From the NCBI RefSeq assembly GCF_036195045.1, contig NZ_CP108100.1, positions 4,898,001 through 4,962,000 of the forward strand: DNA of 64,000 bases. Reading direction: 5' to 3'. The notes below the pieces were generated by a model, which ran no database searches, was not told where the DNA came from, and saw only the letters and a list, made by a program, of their open reading frames with translations. The position numbers were made by a program, and so were the translations under genes. Positions 1 to 8,910 of this stretch are shown here, in pieces. Within the stretch, counting starts at the first letter, position 1, and each line of letters opens with the position of its first letter. The DNA is from Streptomyces sp. NBC_00236. GTDB lineage: Bacteria > Actinomycetota > Actinomycetes > Streptomycetales > Streptomycetaceae.

Positions 1-1
1 C

Positions 2-1246
2 GACGGCGACATCGTCGAGGCGTACACCCTCGAAGTGGTCGGCGACTGCGCGGCGTGGGCCACGGTCGAACCGGCGCGGGTCTCCCTCTACCCGGGCACC
101 TCCGAGACCGTGACGGTGCGGCTCGCGCCGCCCCGGTCCCACGAGGTCAAGGCGGGCGAAGTACCCCTGGGCGTACGCGTCCTGCCGGCGGAGCACCCCG
201 AATCGGTGGCCGTGCCCGAGGCGACGGTGGTCGTCGAGCCGTTCCGTGAACTGCGGACGCGACTGGAGCCGGGCCGGCGCAGGGGCTGGCTGGGTGCCCG
301 GTTCCGGGCCTCGGTGCAGAACCGTGGGAACGCTCCCGTGGACGTCGTGTTCACCGCGAAGCAGGAGGGGGAGGAGCTCCGCCTCGCCTTCACACCGGAG
401 CGCCTGAGCCTGAAGCCGGGCGAGTCCGCCGAGTCGGGCCTGCGGGTGCGGGCCCGGAAACTGATCTGGTTCGGCGCCCCCACCACCTGGCCGTTCGAGG
501 TCCGGGTGGCGGAGAGCGAGGGGGCGGAGGCGGAGGCCGACCGGCCCGGCCGGCCGGAGCCCCTGCCCGGTGAGTTCGCGCAACTTCCGCTGCTTCCGAA
601 GTGGTTGCTGATCGTCCTGGCGGCCCTGCTCGCGCTGCTGGTCGCGTGGTTCGCGCTGGTGCGCCCCGCCGTCCGCAGCACCGCGAAGGAGGCGGCCGCC
701 GCGGCGGCCCAGGAGGAGAACAAGGCCCGGCCGCAGGGCGGTGCGACGACCGGTGGCACCACGGGCGGCGGCGATCCGGCCGGAGGGCAGGGCCAGGAGA
801 AGGGGGCGAGCGCCGGAACAGGGACGGACGGTACCGGCGGTGCCGGTACGGGCGGTTCGGGTTCGACGGGCGGCGGCGGGGCGGACGCCCAGCAGAGCTC
901 GCAGACCATCGACGTGCAGACGGAGGCCGGTGCCGAGAGGGACGGGACCTATCCGGTCCCGGTAGGAAAGGTCTTCGGCGTCACCGACATCGTGGTGGCG
1001 AACTTCCAGGGAGACGAAGGGGTGCTGACCATCTCCTTCGGCGAGCGGAAGATCACCACCATTGCGCTGGAGACGTTCCGCAACCAGGACTATCACTGGG
1101 TCACCCCCATTCGGATACAACAGAATGACAAGGTCACCGTTTCCGTGACCTGTTCCAAACCCGGGACTCCGGCGACCGGTAAGCAGGCCTCCAAGTGCCA
1201 CCAAGTACTCAATGTCAGTGGTGTGCTGAGCGATTTCACGCCGTAG
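2..1246 (+). CDS. CIS-associated membrane protein, 5' end cut by window
   Basis: The reading frame is already open at base 2, so the true start lies outside the window; the first GTG inside is at 35. Visible are beta-rich stretches resembling Ig-like modules, one transmembrane helix at about bases 589-665 (LLIVLAALLALLVAWFALV), a charged Ala/Glu segment, a long Gly/Thr-rich linker, and a roughly 100-residue C-terminal domain with two Cys. This predicts a cytoplasmic N-terminal part, a membrane anchor and an external C-terminal domain. Similar genes, sometimes annotated hydrolytic protein, accompany Streptomyces CIS clusters, but no hydrolase motif is visible. It lies upstream of the sheath gene on the same strand. 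Family role unknown; a CIS link is inferred from position. Confidence 0.7.
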   Translation, partial: DGDIVEAYTLEVVGDCAAWATVEPARVSLYPGTSETVTVRLAPPRSHEVKAGEVPLGVRVLPAEHPESVAVPEATVVVEPFRELRTRLEPGRRRGWLGARFRASVQNRGNAPVDVVFTAKQEGEELRLAFTPERLSLKPGESAESGLRVRARKLIWFGAPTTWPFEVRVAESEGAEAEADRPGRPEPLPGEFAQLPLLPKWLLIVLAALLALLVAWFALVRPAVRSTAKEAAAAAAQEENKARPQGGATTGGTTGGGDPAGGQGQEKGASAGTGTDGTGGAGTGGSGSTGGGGADAQQSSQTIDVQTEAGAERDGTYPVPVGKVFGVTDIVVANFQGDEGVLTISFGERKITTIALETFRNQDYHWVTPIRIQQNDKVTVSVTCSKPGTPATGKQASKCHQVLNVSGVLSDFTP

Positions 1247-1550
1247 GAACGATAGCGCCGGATTCCTGCCCCTCCGTTCCGGGAGCATGAACAAACAGGG
1301 TCCCTGCCAGCGGAAACCTCCACATGGCGGCGCGCCGGGGTGTGGTCCTGAACACACCCGTCCGGATCGGGAACCAAGGGAACGGGCGGGCCCTGGCCGG
1401 TGATTGACGGTCTTCCGCGGTGGATTCCCCGCCCTTTGCCGAGGACGGCATCCGCTCGGACCGCGCACACCCCGCTCACCGGAGCGCGTCAGGGTGTCCA
1501 GAGGGCCGAACGGCCGTGGAAATCCGGCCGGTTCGGCCCCGTCGGCCCAG

Positions 1551-1618
1551 TAGTTTCTGGCTGAAACTAATCCTCGCGACGGAGGGCGGGTCACAGGGAT
1601 TCCGAGCGAAATATTTCG
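1551..1618. promoter_or_regulatory. AT-rich palindromes upstream of the CIS sheath gene
   Basis: The 568-base gap 1247-1814 has no convincing gene. It contains two AT-rich inverted repeats in otherwise very GC-rich DNA: TAGTTTC-TGGCT-GAAACTA at 1551-1569 and the perfect 12-mer CGAAATATTTCG at 1607-1618. A GC palindrome CCCGGGCGCCCGGG lies at about 1682-1695. The AT-rich pair sits about 200-260 bases before the sheath start and is a plausible regulator-binding or promoter region for the CIS operon. No sigma consensus was assigned. Confidence 0.35.
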
Positions 1619-1814
1619 GTGGCGGAATGTGAGAAAGGCCTCCCCCGGGCCGCAGGGCCCTCGCAGGGCCTCCGCGGGACTCCCGGGCGCCCGGGGCGGG
1701 GGTGCCCGGGAAGGCAGTCACCCTGCCCCGTGGCCAGGACTTTGAGGCCTACATCCCGCAGGCACCCCGGGCAAGACTGAACAAGCGAACGACTGACCAC
1801 CCGAAGGAGCGAGC

Positions 1815-3341
<1,527 letters not shown>

Positions 3342-3399
3342 CCGCTCCTCGTCGATGAGTGACCCCGCAGACAACGAACAGAACAGGTGACACACAGTC

Positions 3400-3840
3400 A
3401 TGGCAGAGGGCGATGCTCTTTCCACCCACGTCTTCGGCGTGCAGCTCGGCGGCTATCTCGTGGAGTCGATCCAGGAGATCAGCGGGCTGACCGTCGAGGA
3501 AGAAGTCGTCGAGGTCCGCCAGGTGACCGCCGAGGGCAAGCAGATCATCCGCAAGCAGCCCGGTGCGCGCCAGGCCGGCGAGGTGACGATCACCCGCGGG
3601 CTCGACAAGAGCAGCGAGTTCACCAAGTGGATCAAGGAGACGCTCAACAACGGAGCCGTCGACACCGCACGCCAGAACCTCACCATCGAGATCAAGGACT
3701 CGAAGGGTGAGACCGTCCGCCGCATCCAGCTGATGCAGGGCTGGGCCAGCAAGTGGGAGGGCCCCTCGCTGAAGGCCGGCGAGTCCAGCGCTGCGACGGA
3801 GACGGTCACCATCACCTTCGAGGAGATCGTCGTCGAATGA
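3400..3840 (+). CDS. CIS inner tube protein 1
   Basis: This 146-residue protein has the T4 gp19/CIS tube fold signature: an N-terminal FGVQLGGYLVESIQEISGL strand-loop, central RGLDKSSEF and C-terminal ATETVTITFEEIVVE. Stacked hexamers of this protein form the rigid tube inside the sheath. It follows the sheath gene and its stop overlaps the start of the tail-assembly gene (ATGA at 3837), implying coupled translation. A second, diverged tube gene lies at 7707; eCIS loci commonly encode both a main tube subunit and a baseplate-proximal one. The direct neighbourhood of the sheath suggests this is the main tube subunit. Confidence 0.93.
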   Translation: MAEGDALSTHVFGVQLGGYLVESIQEISGLTVEEEVVEVRQVTAEGKQIIRKQPGARQAGEVTITRGLDKSSEFTKWIKETLNNGAVDTARQNLTIEIKDSKGETVRRIQLMQGWASKWEGPSLKAGESSAATETVTITFEEIVVE

Positions 3841-4331
3841 GGCGCAGGACCGTTTCCGGCGGCGGCCTCGACGAGGTCCTCGACAGCCTCGCCGCCGCCG
3901 CGCCCGCCCCGCGGGAGGAAGCCCCGACGCCTCCTCCCGCCCGGGAGCGGGACCGTCAGGACCTGCGTACGGAGTTCGAGTTCGAGCTCCCGCGCGGTTA
4001 CGTCGACGACGAGGGCCAGGTGCACCGGAGCGGGTCGATGCGGCTCGCCACGGCACGGGACGAGCTGCGCCCGCAGATCGACCTGCGCGTCAAGGAGAAC
4101 CCCGCGTACCTGAGCGTGGTGCTGCTCAGCCAGGTCATCACCCGGCTCGGCACCGTCACCGACGTGCACGCCGGGGTGGTCGAGCGGATGTACGCCACCG
4201 ACGTGGCGTTCCTCCAGGACTTCTACCGCCGCATCAACAGCGAGGGTCACACGCACGCCGCGGTGACGTGCCCGCTGTGCCACGGGTCGTTCGAGGTGGA
4301 CCTCTCGGGTGAACGCCTGGGGGAATCGTGA
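3837..4331 (+). CDS. CIS tail-assembly protein (chaperone slot)
   Basis: This 164-residue product starts at the ATG overlapping the tube stop. It has a disordered Pro/Ala-rich N-terminus (residues 10-45), then EFEFELPRGYVDDEG and a compact alpha/beta domain ending in a CxxC knuckle (VTCPLCHGSFEVD). Length, content and position after the tube gene match phage tail-assembly proteins that sit between the tube and tape-measure genes. A Zn-binding role for CPLC is inferred. The stop TGA overlaps the GTG of the next small gene in the -1 frame, with a G5 run (4319-4323) just upstream. It could alternatively be a minor structural subunit. Confidence 0.75.
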   Translation: MRRRTVSGGGLDEVLDSLAAAAPAPREEAPTPPPARERDRQDLRTEFEFELPRGYVDDEGQVHRSGSMRLATARDELRPQIDLRVKENPAYLSVVLLSQVITRLGTVTDVHAGVVERMYATDVAFLQDFYRRINSEGHTHAAVTCPLCHGSFEVDLSGERLGES

Positions 4332-4486
4332 CGTACGCGCCTTCCCGGCTGCGGGAGGAGCTCGCGTACATCGCCTACCACTTCCACTGGCAGCGTGAGG
4401 ACATCCTCGACCTCACCCATGGTGAGCGGCAGGAGTGGGTGAGGGAGATAGCGCGGATCAACACCCGCGTCAACGAGAGCGGGTGA
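4328..4486 (+). CDS. 52-residue DUF6760-like CIS protein
   Basis: This short gene starts at a GTG overlapping the previous stop (GTGA) and encodes 52 residues, including RLREELAYIAYHFHWQRED, a small helical protein rich in aromatic and charged residues. Tiny proteins with this HWxREDIL pattern occur at this place in actinobacterial CIS operons (DUF6760, from memory). It ends 4 bases before the next start. The size and -1-frame position recall the E-prime product of P2-like tails, a tail-tape chaperone. Expression by coupled initiation is simplest; a frameshifted fusion cannot be excluded. Confidence 0.75.
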   Translation: MTYAPSRLREELAYIAYHFHWQREDILDLTHGERQEWVREIARINTRVNESG

Positions 4487-4490
4487 GGGC

Positions 4491-7400
4491 GTGGAGTTCA
4501 GGGACTGGTTCCGCAGGGCGGACCGGCGGCAGGCTGCCGCCCCCGACGCCGGCGCGGCCGGCGACGGCACCCCGTCCGCCGGGCCGGAGCCGTCGGAGGA
4601 GGACGTCCCCGCGGTGAGCCGGGAGGCGGACTGGGACGGCGGCTGGCGGCGGGTGGCGCCGCCCGCCGTGACCGTCGCCCGGTCCTCGATCGGGGTGAGC
4701 GACGGACTGCGCTTCAGGTCCCGGCTCGCCTCGTGGCAGAACATCGCGTACGGGGGCGAGCTCGGCCACGCCGTCCTGCCGTCCGCGCCCGTGGGCCTCA
4801 TCCACGGTGTGGCACGGCCCGGTGGCGCCCGCACCACCGCACCCGGAACACCCCTGCTCCTGCGCGCCGCCGGCGGAGCACCGGAGGAGCCGGAGCCGGT
4901 ACAGCCGCCCGCGGCCGGCGTCCCCGGTCGTACGCCTGTCACGCGGCGGACCCTCGCCGCCGTCCAGCGGTCGGGCGGTGCGCGGTCCCGGAGCGCCGTG
5001 GGCCGTGAAACCGCCGGGCGGCAGCCCGGTCCTGCCGACGCGGCCGACCGCACGGGCGCCGGCCCCGCGACCGAGGCCGGTGCGCAGCCGCCCGCCACTC
5101 GGGATCCCCGCGCCTCCGCGTCCACCGGTCCCGCCACGGCCCCGCAGACGCGGCCCGCCCCGGTCCGCCCCCGGCGCACCGCACCATCTCTGATCGTCGC
5201 CCGCCGACCGGTGACGCCTCCGCGCAACCTGATCGCGCGCGCACCGGCAGCGACTCCTGCGACTCCCGCGCCGGCCGAGACTCCCGCACCGCCCGCGACT
5301 CCCGCCCCGGGCAGCCCGGCCGGCTCGGTCGAGGCGCCGGGAGAGCCGGGGCACGCGGGCCCCGGGGAGCGCAGGCCCACCGTCCGGCCGGAGCACGCCG
5401 CGAACACGCCGGCCGCGCCTCCGGTGCGCCCCGCCCTCGGCAAGCCCCTGCGACAACTTCCCCCGGACGCGGTCCCGTTCGGCCGGACCGGGGACGGCGC
5501 GCCCGACGTGGCCTCCGGCCCGGCCGCGCCGCAGGGCCCTGCCCTGCCCGTGGTCCAGCGGCAGACGCCCGAGACGGCGGCTCCCGTCGCTCCCGCGGCG
5601 ACTTCGACGGGCGGTACGGGAGCGGGCCGTACCGGAACCGGCGGTACAGGAGCGGGCCGTAACGGAAACGGCGGTACGGGAGCGGGCCGTACCGGAACCG
5701 GCGGTACAGGAGCGGGCCGTAACGGAAACGGCGGTACGGGAGCGGGCCGTACAGCAACAGAGCGCCCGACAACGGGCCGTACGGCAACAGAAGGCCCGTC
5801 AGCAGAACGGCAGCGCCCGGTCCCCGGTGCGGCTCCCGCATCCGGGCCCGCCGCACCCCGGTCCGGCACCTCCGGCCCGCCGCCGCCCGTGCAGCGGGCG
5901 CCCGCACCCGCACCCGCCGCGCACCAGCCGTCCGGCCCGGACGGCGGCCCCGCAGCCGCGCACCGGCCGACCGCCCCCGCGCCCGGCGGACCGGGCTCGC
6001 AGGCCCGTACCCGGGGCGGGCTCGGTGCGCCCCTGTCCGCTCTCCCGCCGACCGCCGGCATCACACACGACGCGCCCCTGCTGGGTGACCCCCGCCGTGC
6101 GCGGCCCGGAACCGGGGGCCCGCTGCGGAGCGGCCCGACGGCCGGGGGGCCGCCCGCGTCCACACCCGCCCCGGCGTCCCCGTCCGCCCCGTCCGGCATG
6201 CCGTTGCGCGCGCCGGCCCCGCCCGTCCACGTCGGTGCCGGGCCCGTGGCGTCCGCTCCGCAGTCCGCAGCAGTCCCACGCTCCACGGACACCACCCGCA
6301 CCTCCACGAGCACTGCCACCCCGGCACGCATCCGGCGCATCGCCCCTCAGGGGTTCCAGGAGCAGGCGACCGGTCCCGCACCGGCGGTGGTCCAGCGGTC
6401 GCGTGGCCTGCTCGGCGGGCGGACGCTGTCCGTGCGTACCGGCGCGGCCGAGGGCTTCACGGCATCGGTGCCGGCCGCCACCACCGCGCGGCCGCCCGTC
6501 GTGGCGGCGACCTGGCGGCGGGATGTCAGGCCGCCGGGCGCGGACGGGACGCCGCCGAACGGTGGCGGAGCCCGGACCACCGCGCGGCCGGGTGCCCAGG
6601 CCGCCCCGGCCCAGCGCGCCGCCGCACGGCCGGGCGGCGGCGGGCACCCCGCTGCGGCGCACCCCGTCGTACCCACCCCGGCACGCCGGGGCGCGGCAGC
6701 AGCCGAGCCCTCCGTCCGGACCTCCGCCGACACCGCCACCCCGTCCGCGGGGCCGGGACTGGGGACGCGCGGCGGAACCGTCCAGCGGTCCGTGCCCAAC
6801 TCCCCGCCGGCCGCCGGGGCGGCTCGGGACACCCGGGCGCAGACGTCCCCGGCCCTCGCGCGCCGGACCACCCCGCGAGGGGACGCACCGGTCCGGGAAG
6901 CGAAGGCCGGAGACAACGGCCGCCCCGCCACGGCCCGTTCCGCCAGACCCTCCGTGCACTCGCTCGTACGGCTGGTCCAGCGCTCGGCGCGTGGCGCCAC
7001 CCCTGCGGGAGCACCGGTGTCCGGGCGGGCGCCGGCCACGCCGCCCGCTGCCCGCAGGCCCGAACCGCCGTCCCCCGCACCGCAGTCCGCCCCGCCCGCC
7101 GGGCCCACCGCACCCGCGGCGCCGCCCGTGCCCGTGGTGCGCCCGCATCCGCCCGGCTCCGCCCGGCCCGGAGGCGCCGCCGTGCCGGTCCAGCGCCTCC
7201 AGCTGCCGGTGGTACCCGAAACCGGCGCACCCGCCACGGGACCGGTCCCGCCCCACGACGCCCCGACGGCCGGACCGCCGGCGCTCACCGTGCGCGCCAC
7301 ACGCCCCGGCCCGGCCCGGCCCGGCACGGACCGGAGCGGCGGTGGCCCGGCAGGCCCCGCCCCCGGCACCCCCGCCCCCGGCTCCCGAGCCCAGGCGGTC

Positions 7401-7637
7401 CAGCGGGCGGTCGCCGAGGCCGGGCTCGCCGGAGTGCCCGTACGGGTGGTCCAGCCCAAGCCCGCCCCCGCCACCACCGCACCGACCACGCCCGGTACGC
7501 CGCAGCCGAACGAGGCCACCGGCGTGGACATCGAGGAGCTCGCCCGCCGGCTGCTCGACCCGGTCAGCAGGCTGCTCCGGGCCGACCTGCGCAGAGGACG
7601 GGAACGCTCCGGACGGCCGTACGACGGCCGCCGCTGA
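4491..7637 (+). CDS. 1048-residue proline-rich disordered CIS protein, tape-measure position
   Basis: The GTG start lies 4 bases after the preceding stop. Residues 1-110 look folded or conserved (MEFRDWFRRADRR; SWQNIAYGGELGHAV). Residues 110-1000 are dominated by Pro, Ala, Arg, Gly and Thr and predicted disordered, and residues 1005-1048 are a charged amphipathic helix (VDIEELARRLLDPVSRLL). The motif VQR recurs at about residues 158, 355, 467, 634, 764, 829, 900 and 970, with VQP at 987. A decapeptide repeat (GGTGAGRTGT/GGTGAGRNGN) spans about 374-424. Automated annotation often calls such genes extensin. Its place between the assembly genes and tube 2/LysM genes is where tape-measure genes lie in contractile phages; this role is inference. 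Confidence 0.8.
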   Translation: MEFRDWFRRADRRQAAAPDAGAAGDGTPSAGPEPSEEDVPAVSREADWDGGWRRVAPPAVTVARSSIGVSDGLRFRSRLASWQNIAYGGELGHAVLPSAPVGLIHGVARPGGARTTAPGTPLLLRAAGGAPEEPEPVQPPAAGVPGRTPVTRRTLAAVQRSGGARSRSAVGRETAGRQPGPADAADRTGAGPATEAGAQPPATRDPRASASTGPATAPQTRPAPVRPRRTAPSLIVARRPVTPPRNLIARAPAATPATPAPAETPAPPATPAPGSPAGSVEAPGEPGHAGPGERRPTVRPEHAANTPAAPPVRPALGKPLRQLPPDAVPFGRTGDGAPDVASGPAAPQGPALPVVQRQTPETAAPVAPAATSTGGTGAGRTGTGGTGAGRNGNGGTGAGRTGTGGTGAGRNGNGGTGAGRTATERPTTGRTATEGPSAERQRPVPGAAPASGPAAPRSGTSGPPPPVQRAPAPAPAAHQPSGPDGGPAAAHRPTAPAPGGPGSQARTRGGLGAPLSALPPTAGITHDAPLLGDPRRARPGTGGPLRSGPTAGGPPASTPAPASPSAPSGMPLRAPAPPVHVGAGPVASAPQSAAVPRSTDTTRTSTSTATPARIRRIAPQGFQEQATGPAPAVVQRSRGLLGGRTLSVRTGAAEGFTASVPAATTARPPVVAATWRRDVRPPGADGTPPNGGGARTTARPGAQAAPAQRAAARPGGGGHPAAAHPVVPTPARRGAAAAEPSVRTSADTATPSAGPGLGTRGGTVQRSVPNSPPAAGAARDTRAQTSPALARRTTPRGDAPVREAKAGDNGRPATARSARPSVHSLVRLVQRSARGATPAGAPVSGRAPATPPAARRPEPPSPAPQSAPPAGPTAPAAPPVPVVRPHPPGSARPGGAAVPVQRLQLPVVPETGAPATGPVPPHDAPTAGPPALTVRATRPGPARPGTDRSGGGPAGPAPGTPAPGSRAQAVQRAVAEAGLAGVPVRVVQPKPAPATTAPTTPGTPQPNEATGVDIEELARRLLDPVSRLLRADLRRGRERSGRPYDGRR
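5611..5760 (+). repeat. five 30-bp tandem units in a 60-bp higher-order pattern
   Basis: Five consecutive 30-base units (5611, 5641, 5671, 5701, 5731) alternate between two types that differ at four positions, giving an A-B-A-B-A order; the first two A copies and both B copies are identical and the last A diverges after 20 bases. Each unit starts GCGGTAC and encodes ten residues of the Gly/Thr/Arg linker of the proline-rich CIS protein. Identity at DNA level indicates recent expansion by slippage or unequal exchange, so copy number may vary between strains. Confidence 0.95.
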
Positions 7638-7706
7638 CACCGCCGCCCCGCCACTCCCCGCCCACCCCCGCCCCACCACGGACCGCAGAGAAGAAGAGAA
7701 GCGCAC

Positions 7707-8132
7707 ATGACGGACAACATCTTCGCGACGAGCGTGTTCTTCAAACTCGCCATCGGGGGAAGCGACCTGGGCGCCTTTCACACCTGCTCGGGGCTGGGCG
7801 CCGAGGTGGAGCTGGAGCAGTACGCCGAGGGCGGCAACAACGGCTTCACCTGGCAGCTGCCGGGGCGGATCACCTGGACCAACATCACGCTGACCCGCCC
7901 CGTCACCGCCGACACCCTGAAGATCGCGCGATGGCTGAACGAGACGACCCAGCGGGTGGAACGCAAGGACGGCGAGATCGTCGCGCTCCGGCCGGACCTC
8001 AGCCGGATCATCAGCTGGCAGATCCAGGGCATCGTGCCCGTGCGCTGGCAGGGGCCGTCCTTCGACCCGTCCAGTTCCGAGGCGGCGATCGAGACCCTGG
8101 AGATCGCGCACGAAGGCCTGGTGCCGTCCTGA
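7707..8132 (+). CDS. CIS tube protein 2 (baseplate-proximal type)
   Basis: This 141-residue protein is paralogous to the tube gene at 3400: FFKLAIGGSDLGAFHTCSGL is the family N-terminal pattern and AAIETLEIAHEGL the C-terminal strand. The Tyr/Asn-rich EQYAEGGNNGF loop is characteristic of the second tube type in eCIS and of phage tail tube proteins next to LysM baseplate genes. An A/G-rich RBS (AGAAGAGAAG) precedes the ATG. It probably forms the tube layer joining the spike hub to the main tube. It is followed 55 bases later by the LysM gene. Confidence 0.92.
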   Translation: MTDNIFATSVFFKLAIGGSDLGAFHTCSGLGAEVELEQYAEGGNNGFTWQLPGRITWTNITLTRPVTADTLKIARWLNETTQRVERKDGEIVALRPDLSRIISWQIQGIVPVRWQGPSFDPSSSEAAIETLEIAHEGLVPS

Positions 8133-8187
8133 TGGCCCGCGCCCTCGACCGAGTCGACGACCCAGACGCGCAGGAAGGAGGAACACC

Positions 8188-8910
8188 GTGGCCGCAGCCG
8201 CCCGCACGAGCCGTGCCCGTGCTCAGCTGACCATCATGGAACCGCCGACGGACGTGGGCGCCAAACCGTCCGGCACCCTCGCCCGGCTCACGCTCCAGTT
8301 CAATCCGGCGACGCTCTCCCTGTCCAAGAGCACCGAGTGGCGGCGTACCCCCTCCCGGACGGCAGGTGAGTCCGCGCTGCCCGAATTCGTGGGCAGCGGG
8401 CCCCGGTCGCTGTCCCTGGACGTCTTCCTGGACGCCACCGCCACCCACGACAACTCGGTGGAGAAGGCCGTGGAGCAGCTGATGACCGCCTGTGTGCCGA
8501 CCCCGAGCAGCCTGGGCCGCAAGAAGCCGTCGAGCCCCTGGGTGCGGTTCGACTGGGGGACGTCGAAGACGACGTCGTTCGACGGGGTGCTCTCCAGCCT
8601 CTCCGTGTCGTACACGCTGTTCGACGTCGACGGGAAGCCGCTGCGCGCCACCTGCTCCCTCTCCATCGAGGAGGCGAGCGTCGACCCGGCCGGGCAGAAC
8701 CCCACGTCCGGATCGAAGGAAGCACGCCGTACCCACCGGGTCGTCGCCGGTGACAGCCTGCCGCTGCTCGCCTGGCGCGAATACGGCGACGCCACCGCGT
8801 GGCGCACGATCGCCGAGGCCAACGACATCGACGACCCCATGCAGCTGGCCCCGGGCACGGAACTCCTCGTGCCCGCACTGGAAGACCATGCCGCGGAGGA
8901 CGCTCGGTGA
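8188..8910 (+). CDS. LysM-containing CIS baseplate hub protein
   Basis: The product is 240 residues. Residues 10-165 form a CIS-tube-like beta domain (LTLQFNPATLSLSKSTEW, SLDVFLDAT) and residues 180-235 a LysM module (HRVVAGDSLPLLAWREYGD ... ELLVPAL). This matches T4 gp53/Afp7-type baseplate proteins, where the LysM helps clamp the hub rather than necessarily bind peptidoglycan. The GTG start is preceded by AAGGAGGA at about 8174-8181. The stop overlaps the start of the VgrG-like gene (GTGA at 8907), so the two are translationally coupled. Confidence 0.92.
   Translation: MAAAARTSRARAQLTIMEPPTDVGAKPSGTLARLTLQFNPATLSLSKSTEWRRTPSRTAGESALPEFVGSGPRSLSLDVFLDATATHDNSVEKAVEQLMTACVPTPSSLGRKKPSSPWVRFDWGTSKTTSFDGVLSSLSVSYTLFDVDGKPLRATCSLSIEEASVDPAGQNPTSGSKEARRTHRVVAGDSLPLLAWREYGDATAWRTIAEANDIDDPMQLAPGTELLVPALEDHAAEDAR

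Noticed and set aside
5611..5760. CRISPR array
   Set aside because: The units are adjacent without spacers and are in frame within a coding gene.
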